From assembly GCF_026410305.1 (NCBI RefSeq), contig NZ_JAPMLQ010000003.1, positions 62,001-126,000 on the forward strand: a stretch of 64,000 bases of DNA. The letters are read 5' to 3'. The position numbers were made by a program, and so were the translations under genes. The notes below the pieces were generated by a model. That model was not told the DNA's origin and made no database searches. It saw nothing but the letters and a program-made list of their open reading frames with translations. Source of the DNA: Sulfitobacter sp. F26204. Its GTDB lineage: Bacteria; Pseudomonadota; Alphaproteobacteria; Rhodobacterales; Rhodobacteraceae. This document shows, in pieces, positions 59,419 to 64,000 of this stretch. Numbering within the stretch: the stretch's first letter is position 1; every line of letters starts with the position of its first letter.

Positions 59419-59469
59419 AATGAGGTACTCATGATACCATGTTACGTGAAGGTATCATAGTACCTCATT
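59419..59469 (+). terminator. long hairpin, probable terminator inside the IS
   Basis: AATGAGGTACTCATGATACC (59419-59438) pairs with GGTATCATAGTACCTCATT (59451-59469) with one bulged base. CGAC and six T follow on the plus strand, so it can terminate the zinc-ribbon transcript. It also covers the stop codon of the minus-strand 45-codon gene. Confidence 0.65.
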
Positions 59470-59602
59470 CGACTTTTTTCTCGCCCGGCTTCTGCTTAAC
59501 GATCTTCTTGAGCTGTTCCTCAAACCGTTCATCGTCGTCGTCCGTCTCTAGCTGGCGGGCGGCTTCTTTGAACTTGTCAAGTTGGGATTTATCTTTAGTC
59601 AT
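59465..59602 (-). CDS. 45-residue passenger protein
   Basis: MTKDKSQLDKFKEAARQLET, then DDDDERFEEQLKKIVKQKPG and EKKVE. It is a charged, helical small protein of a kind I associate loosely with many alphaproteobacterial accessory regions. The ATG at 59602 lies inside the last codons of the ATP-binding protein gene (8-base overlap), which suggests translational coupling. Codon use looks genuine. No function known. Confidence 0.7.
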   Translation of the reverse strand: MTKDKSQLDKFKEAARQLETDDDDERFEEQLKKIVKQKPGEKKVE

Positions 59603-61163
59603 TGCGACTTACTAACCTGTAATGTGAATGTGCATCGCGCGGTTTCCCGCTGGTGACGTAGTCAAGTAGGCCGCGCTTCTCCATCTCGACAAGCATATCG
59701 CGAGCCGTGTGCCATCTGGTTGTTGTAAGTATCCTCAGTGCACCGCTGACGTTGATCTTTCCGTGCTCCATCAAATAATTGACAATCTTCCGCTCTTCTG
59801 GCGTCAAGCTAAACGCTACGGCCCGTCCAAGGCTCTTGTACGCATCGCTATCCAAAGAGTTTGACCTATCGCGGACGTTGTTCCTTAAGGTGCATACGAC
59901 ACTGAGGTTGTCAGTTCGCTTTTGCTTAAACTCTGGCGGTGGCAGGTTTGCAGCAGTCATCTCTGCAACCATTCGTCTAGTGCCTTCGCTTATGCACCTG
60001 ACTTCACCAAACTCTCTTAAACTGCGCATTACAAAAGGGTTTCGCGGGCGATGAGTGCCGACAATTGTCTCTGGAGTGATCTGAGGCATAAATCCCCCCG
60101 GGCTTTCAACCTCAATTCGATCATCAAACATGCGCACGAAAACAGGGGCATTCCGAATGTTAAAAGACCGGTGAACACAGGCGTTGACCAACATCTCATA
60201 CCATGCATCGCGCGGATACTCTGGTACGGTAAAAAACTTACCATCACGAAATTCTGTGAACTCCCGCACACTTGAGTCAATCAAGTTGGCGGCTTCTTTG
60301 ATCACTTCGACAATGGTTCCAGAAACCATTCGATCTTTGACGACGTTATACTGCTTGCCAGAAAGAGCTTCGGTCCCCTCATAGCGGAGGAAATGCACCA
60401 GAAGGCCTGGGAATACAGTCACAGGGTCTTGCGCAAATAGGACAGCGCAAGCGTTGTTGCACACAAAAGCACCGGAGCGCTCTCTGCCTAAGTGATATGC
60501 CTTGAGGATATCAGTTCGCGAATACTGGAGGTCAGTTGATACGTTATCCGTTACAAGCTTTGCAAACCTTGCTATGGCGTTTTCGTCAAAATCGTCGGGA
60601 TAAACTAGGCCGCAAGGCTCTTGCTCAAACGAGCGCTCACCTTTGTCGATCCTGATCTCTTGTTTTTTTGAGTCGCTAAGTTTTTTGCACTCATCGCCAA
60701 GGCGCTCGTAAGCCTCTCCATTTGCAAGCTCAACAAGTTTGCCCTCAACATAGCGAATGCGCGCCAAAACGATGAAATCTTCACCCCCAGATACGTTTTT
60801 TGCTAAAACGCGCTTGGTTTCAAAGCGTCCATCTGGGCAGGCGTTTTCCCCAAGACGTTCGATCTTTGAGAGACCGTCTTGGTCCAGATGCGCGCAACCA
60901 GAAACCGTCCCATCGTTTTCAACCCCAACCGCTAAGACGCCTCCATCGACACTTGGCCCGTTTCCGAACGCTGAGAGGTACTTTGCCAACTCCTTTGGCT
61001 GTGTTCGGGCGGATTTCCGATCAAAGCGATGATCCTCAGTCAACCTAGAGAATAGCGTAACATCATCGCTGTCGTAGATTTGGTCTGGCGAGTAGAGCGC
61101 CTCTATTGGAGGCTTCTCCAGTAGATCAAGTAGTGAAAGTTGGTCGTTTTGTGGGTCTGCCAT
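59595..61163 (-). CDS. Schlafen AlbA_2/HATPase_c_4 type ATP-binding protein (passenger)
   Basis: A protein of 522 residues from the ATG at 61163; a GTG at 61175 is possible. The N-terminal AlbA_2 domain (about 40-165) has FDRKSARTQPKELAKYLSAF and GGVLAVGVENDGTVSGC. A middle region carries ERSGAFVCNNACAVLFAQDP. The C-terminal HATPase_c_4-like part (about 300-430) has EMLVNACVHRSFNIRNAPVF, DDRIEVESPGGFMPQ and RNPFVMRSL, followed by a winged helix (EERKIVNYLMEHGKINVSGA). Such proteins are usually called transcriptional regulators or RNA-binding ATPases. Its use to the element is unknown. Confidence 0.85.
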   Translation of the reverse strand: MADPQNDQLSLLDLLEKPPIEALYSPDQIYDSDDVTLFSRLTEDHRFDRKSARTQPKELAKYLSAFGNGPSVDGGVLAVGVENDGTVSGCAHLDQDGLSKIERLGENACPDGRFETKRVLAKNVSGGEDFIVLARIRYVEGKLVELANGEAYERLGDECKKLSDSKKQEIRIDKGERSFEQEPCGLVYPDDFDENAIARFAKLVTDNVSTDLQYSRTDILKAYHLGRERSGAFVCNNACAVLFAQDPVTVFPGLLVHFLRYEGTEALSGKQYNVVKDRMVSGTIVEVIKEAANLIDSSVREFTEFRDGKFFTVPEYPRDAWYEMLVNACVHRSFNIRNAPVFVRMFDDRIEVESPGGFMPQITPETIVGTHRPRNPFVMRSLREFGEVRCISEGTRRMVAEMTAANLPPPEFKQKRTDNLSVVCTLRNNVRDRSNSLDSDAYKSLGRAVAFSLTPEERKIVNYLMEHGKINVSGALRILTTTRWHTARDMLVEMEKRGLLDYVTSGKPRDAHSHYRLVSRND

Positions 61164-61196
61164 GTTACTCGACACTTACTCGACGCTTACTCGACA
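61164..61196. repeat. three tandem 11-bp repeats before the ATP-binding protein gene
   Basis: On the minus strand the unit (T/C)GTCGAGTAA(G/C) occurs three times between the transposase stop and the next ATG. The transposase stop TGA overlaps an ATG (TGATG) that opens a 10-codon frame ending just before the ATP-binding protein start. Confidence 0.85.
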
Positions 61197-62159
61197 TCAG
61201 ATTTCTTGGTTAGGCGATTTATAGGTTAGGCGCTTGCCGACGACCGCTTCCAGCGCAACTTGAGAACGCTGAGCATCATCAAAGCCATTGGCAACGCGAT
61301 TGTTGTAGCGGAAGTCGAACTCTGCCGCATAGCGGTGCAGGTGCTGCTTGCCACAGTGCTGGTACACGCCTTTCATGCCGCGCTTGAAGATACTGTAGAA
61401 GCCTTCGACGGTGTTGGTGTGAACCTGCGGCTTCTCGCGCTTCACGTATTCGCCCTTGCTGTGCGTGGTGAAGTCGTGACCAGCGAAATCGTCAGCCAGT
61501 TTCGTATACTGTTTGGCTTCGTCGGTGTAGATCACGGCCTCCTTGGCGATGTTCTCGCGCAGGATCGGAACCAGTGTGTCCTTCTTGATATCGTCAACAA
61601 CGATGGACTTGGCTTGCTTGGTGTCGCGGTCCACAAGGGTCAGCATGGCATTCTTGTGAGCAAAGCCACGAGCGGTTTTGCTTTTCTTGTGCTTTGCGCC
61701 GATGAATGTTTCGTCAACTTCTACAGTGCCGCCATTGCCGCCGAACGGAGCAAGCGCACCGTCACGCATACACTCGCGGATGCGGTGCGTCAGAAACCAT
61801 GCGGATTTGTAGGTGATTTCCAGAACACGGTGAAGCTGGTGGCTGCTGATGCCCTTCTTGCTGGACACCATCAGGTGAATGGCTTGCAGCCACTTGTGCA
61901 TTTCGATGTGGCTTTCCTCGAAGATCGTACCTTTGCGCACCGTGAACTGCTTGCGGCACTCGCGGCACTTCCAGAGGCCGTGACGCTCTTTGCCCTCAGG
62001 GTTCTTCTTGCTTGCCTTAGTGCGGACGCCCTCCAGCTTGTAAGCTCGATCCACAACGCCACAGTGTGGGCAAACCGTTCCGTCGGCCCAGATGATGCTT
62101 TCAACGTGCGCAAAAGCAGCGGCTTCGTCGTGCATGTAGGCTTTGGACAGAACGGACAT
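61197..62159 (-). CDS. IS1595-family transposase
   Basis: A 320-residue transposase. An N-terminal zinc ribbon (CPHCGVVDRAY and WKCRECRKQFTVRKGT) precedes the ISXO2-like DDE domain: GGTVEVDETFIGAKHKK, AVIYTDEAKQY and HTNTVEGFYSIFKRGMKG hold the acidic triad. It is full length with no frameshift. Its start is 45 bases inside the right inverted repeat, as expected for the element's own transposase. Confidence 0.95.
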   Translation of the reverse strand: MSVLSKAYMHDEAAAFAHVESIIWADGTVCPHCGVVDRAYKLEGVRTKASKKNPEGKERHGLWKCRECRKQFTVRKGTIFEESHIEMHKWLQAIHLMVSSKKGISSHQLHRVLEITYKSAWFLTHRIRECMRDGALAPFGGNGGTVEVDETFIGAKHKKSKTARGFAHKNAMLTLVDRDTKQAKSIVVDDIKKDTLVPILRENIAKEAVIYTDEAKQYTKLADDFAGHDFTTHSKGEYVKREKPQVHTNTVEGFYSIFKRGMKGVYQHCGKQHLHRYAAEFDFRYNNRVANGFDDAQRSQVALEAVVGKRLTYKSPNQEI

Positions 62160-62204
62160 TGGGTTAACCTCTAACTTGTTGAGATTAAACTACGCATTCA
62201 CCTT

Positions 62205-62228
62205 GGGTTTGTCAAATATACAATCACC
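62205..62228 (-). repeat. right terminal inverted repeat of the IS
   Basis: Exact 24-base reverse complement of 59010-59033, ending ...CAATCACC. Confidence 0.95.
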
Positions 62229-62236
62229 TATTTTTT
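62229..62236. repeat. 8-bp target-site direct repeat, right copy
   Basis: TATTTTTT directly outside the right inverted repeat, identical to 59002-59009. Confidence 0.9.
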
Positions 62237-62306
62237 CGTGGGCCGTTCAAAGCGCGACCTGCGATAAAATTGCGTGAATCAACGCCATTCTCATCTTTAC
62301 CCGTCA

Positions 62307-62906
62307 CTAGATCGCCCCGTGGCCAGTAAACACTGTGACCAGCGTGCGCCAGAAAACATAGGTTTCCATGCGAAAACCCGATTTGGTGATGTAGCGCAGG
62401 TCCAGTTCCAGTTTGACCTGCGTTGCCTGTATGTCGCTGGTATAGCCTTGCACCACTTGGGACAGGCCGCTCAGCCCGGGGCGCACAATGTGACGGTTAG
62501 CGTAATCTGGCAACTGGTGGCGATATTGCCAGGCAAATTCAGGTTGTTCAGGCCGCGGGCCGATAAGGCTCATCTCTCCGCGCAGAACATTGAGGATCTG
62601 AGGTAATTCGTCGATACGGAACCTGCGTAATATCGCCCCAAAACGCATGATCCTGTGGCCTTCTGCATCGGCGAATTTTGCCTTGCCTACCTGAGGCCGC
62701 ATGGTGCGGAATTTGAGCATGACAAAAATACGGTCGTGCTGACCAACACGTTTCTGAAAGTAGAATAACGGCCCTGGATTCAGCCAGGGATTCACCACTG
62801 CCAAGACAAGCGCGAGCGCCACCAGAACCGGTAGCAAGGCCAAAGAAAGACCTACGTCACTTAGCCGTTTGGCGCACCAAAACAGCCGCGTTCCCCCTAC
62901 CCGCAC
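62307..62906 (-). CDS. sugar transferase (undecaprenyl-phosphate phosphosugar transferase type)
   Basis: A 199-residue bacterial sugar transferase (PF02397 type). One N-terminal hydrophobic segment (about 16-38), then LFYFQKRVGQHDRIFVMLKF, RIDELPQILNVLRGEMSLIG, PRPE and RPGLSGLSQV, the catalytic core. It transfers a sugar phosphate to the lipid carrier to start a surface polysaccharide repeat. It lies upstream of the IS and downstream of the DegT-type gene, all on the minus strand with galE. Confidence 0.93.
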   Translation of the reverse strand: MRVGGTRLFWCAKRLSDVGLSLALLPVLVALALVLAVVNPWLNPGPLFYFQKRVGQHDRIFVMLKFRTMRPQVGKAKFADAEGHRIMRFGAILRRFRIDELPQILNVLRGEMSLIGPRPEQPEFAWQYRHQLPDYANRHIVRPGLSGLSQVVQGYTSDIQATQVKLELDLRYITKSGFRMETYVFWRTLVTVFTGHGAI

Positions 62907-63035
62907 GAGTTTGCCCTCCCATCACCTGCACTGGCACACAGGTGAAGATTGCGCGGAAAAAATTAACAAAGCGTTTCGGTTTTTCAGCAGATTTCGTATT
63001 GAAACCCCAATGCAGCGGATAATTTCCAGTGCTGG

Positions 63036-64000
63036 TTAGGCAACGCGCGCGGTCATCGTAACGGTCAGTGCATTCAGGATCGTCCCGGCGACGGCTTCAC
63101 ATTCCTTCAACGTAAGTCGCGTAGGAAGACGTACATCACAGGCCCGACTTAACATCGCTCGGGTTTTCGGCAATTCCTGGTTGTTTTTCAAAAACTTCCA
63201 GTTCCAGAATGCACGCGCATTATCGGCAGAGCGTCCAAAGACTTCTGTTTTCAATCCAAGCGATGCGGCCTGGTCTACAAAACAATCAACCTGCGTATCG
63301 GTCATATTGTCCAGATTGAATTGGATCGAATCTGGTGCGCGGGATTCGGCCGGCAAGGCAGTGGGAACATCAATCCATGGGCAGCCATCGAGAATTCGTG
63401 CCACATGATCATGATTGCGGCGCCCGCGTTTCACGCGTTGTGTCAATGCGTCAAGCTGCGGCCTGATCAATGCGGCCGAAAGGGTATTGAGGCGCATGTT
63501 GTACAAGGGAAGCCGGTTTTGCCATTTGGTAAAAACCTTGCCCAGAACAGGGTGTTTCTTCCAGTTATGCTCGTAAGCACCCGACATGATGACGGCCTGT
63601 GCAATCAGGTCTTCGTCATTGGTAATCAGAATCCCTCCCTCGCCTGAATTCAGCATTTTGTAAGATTGAAAACTGAAACAGCCGATCTTGCCAATTGTAC
63701 CAATGTTGCGCCCCGCCCATGTTGTGCCAAGGCTGTGGGCGGCATCCTCGATCACGGGCACATTGGCAGCATTGGCCATTGTCATGATCGCATCCATATC
63801 CGAGGTATGGCCTCGCATGTGACTAATGATGACGGCGTCGCAATCTGGCAGCTTTTGCGCGAAATCATCAAGATCAATGCGATAGTTACTGCCGCATTCG
63901 CACAGCACGGGAACGCAATCCGCATGAACGACTGCTGATGGTACAGCGGCGAAGGTAAAAGCAGGCAGCAGAACTTTTGCATCGCGTGGCAGACCAAGCG
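63036..64000 (-). CDS. DegT/DnrJ/EryC1/StrS aminotransferase (5' part cut by window end)
   Basis: PLP-dependent sugar aminotransferase, at least 320 residues; the frame stays open to the window edge, so the true start is outside. LLPAFTFAAVPSAVVHADC lies near the edge. VIEDAAHSLGTTWAG and FSFQSYKMLNSGEGG carry the PLP contacts, with the Lys that forms the Schiff base. The second half is less conserved. It likely makes an amino sugar for the polysaccharide started by the neighbouring sugar transferase. Confidence 0.9.
   Translation of the reverse strand, partial: LGLPRDAKVLLPAFTFAAVPSAVVHADCVPVLCECGSNYRIDLDDFAQKLPDCDAVIISHMRGHTSDMDAIMTMANAANVPVIEDAAHSLGTTWAGRNIGTIGKIGCFSFQSYKMLNSGEGGILITNDEDLIAQAVIMSGAYEHNWKKHPVLGKVFTKWQNRLPLYNMRLNTLSAALIRPQLDALTQRVKRGRRNHDHVARILDGCPWIDVPTALPAESRAPDSIQFNLDNMTDTQVDCFVDQAASLGLKTEVFGRSADNARAFWNWKFLKNNQELPKTRAMLSRACDVRLPTRLTLKECEAVAGTILNALTVTMTARVA

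Larger units (their letters stand above)
59010..62228. mobile_element. IS1595-family insertion element with passenger genes (3219 bp)
   Basis: Bounded by perfect 24-bp inverted repeats (59010-59033 and 62205-62228) and flanked by the 8-bp direct repeat TATTTTTT. It contains an IS1595-type transposase, a Schlafen/AlbA-type ATP-binding protein gene, an overlapping 45-codon gene, and a zinc-ribbon-like gene on the opposite strand. Simple IS1595 elements are about 0.7-1.2 kb; this one is about three times longer because of cargo. Intact repeats and open frames suggest a recent insertion between galE and the sugar transferase gene. Confidence 0.92.

Noticed and set aside
61260-62174. 304-codon plus-strand frame across the transposase
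   Set aside because: It is the mirror of the transposase frame; the minus-strand protein has clear zinc-ribbon and DDE motifs.

Overview
The window reads as chromosome of a marine-type alphaproteobacterium of the Rhodobacteraceae (Roseobacter group). The evidence is gene content and order: rplU-rpmA followed by obg-proB-proA, the phosphotransferase ChpT, the ornithine-lipid pair olsB-olsA, a stand-alone methyltetrahydrofolate:corrinoid methyltransferase beside a short MetF-like protein and a 'virulence factor' family protein, an IalB protein, a class II DAHP synthase, and two-domain GlxA/AraC regulators. Base composition looks moderately GC rich. I found no rRNA, tRNA or CRISPR array. Genus and species cannot be fixed from this alone.

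Layout. 1-7.7 kb: aroQ and a LuxR-type regulator, a sulfotransferase, rpsB-tsf, a small exported PA14 protein, olsB-olsA, a DUF3553 protein and chpT. 7.7-14.2 kb (minus strand): rplU-rpmA, then two GNAT acetyltransferases around a LysE exporter, obg, proB and proA. 14.4-20.7 kb: two tandem exported DUF2059 proteins, divergent from a 1172-residue protein of unknown function with a papain-like Gln-x5-Cys motif and its 188-residue neighbour. 20.9-26.7 kb: a MYG1-family protein, a split YeeE/YedE transporter pair, an exported Cache-like protein, rlmE, a Ppx/GppA phosphatase and a Stf0-like sulfotransferase. 26.9-29.3 kb: C1 metabolism and methionine synthesis. 29.5-35.2 kb: a chemotaxis cluster (STAS, cheY, cheA, cheW, cheR, a small DxxxQ protein, cheD) in which cheB survives only as a fragment. 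35.4-38.2 kb: phoR, phoU and phoB without pstSCAB, with a Pho box across the phoR stop codon. 38.2-43.9 kb: a gamma-carbonic-anhydrase-like protein, gmk, a YicC nuclease, a PAS protein, DAHP synthase and a GlxA regulator. 44.4-49.7 kb: a complete branched-chain/amide ABC transporter. 49.8-57.7 kb: a HerA-like ATPase, an IalB protein, a fabF-acp-lpxD envelope lipid cluster, an L,D-transpeptidase and a DUF882 peptidase. 57.8-64 kb: surface-polysaccharide genes (galE, sugar transferase, DegT aminotransferase) interrupted by an insertion element.

The clearest new structure is a 3219-bp IS1595-family element (59010-62228). It has perfect 24-bp terminal inverted repeats and an intact 8-bp direct repeat, so it looks recently inserted. 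Besides its transposase it carries three passenger genes: a Schlafen/AlbA-type ATP-binding protein, an overlapping 45-residue gene, and a zinc-ribbon-like protein on the other strand. The second candidate is the large protein plus partner at 16.6-20.7 kb. Smaller points of interest are the decayed cheB beside intact cheR and cheD, a possible CheZ/CheT-like phosphatase, and the Pho box that now faces phoU directly.
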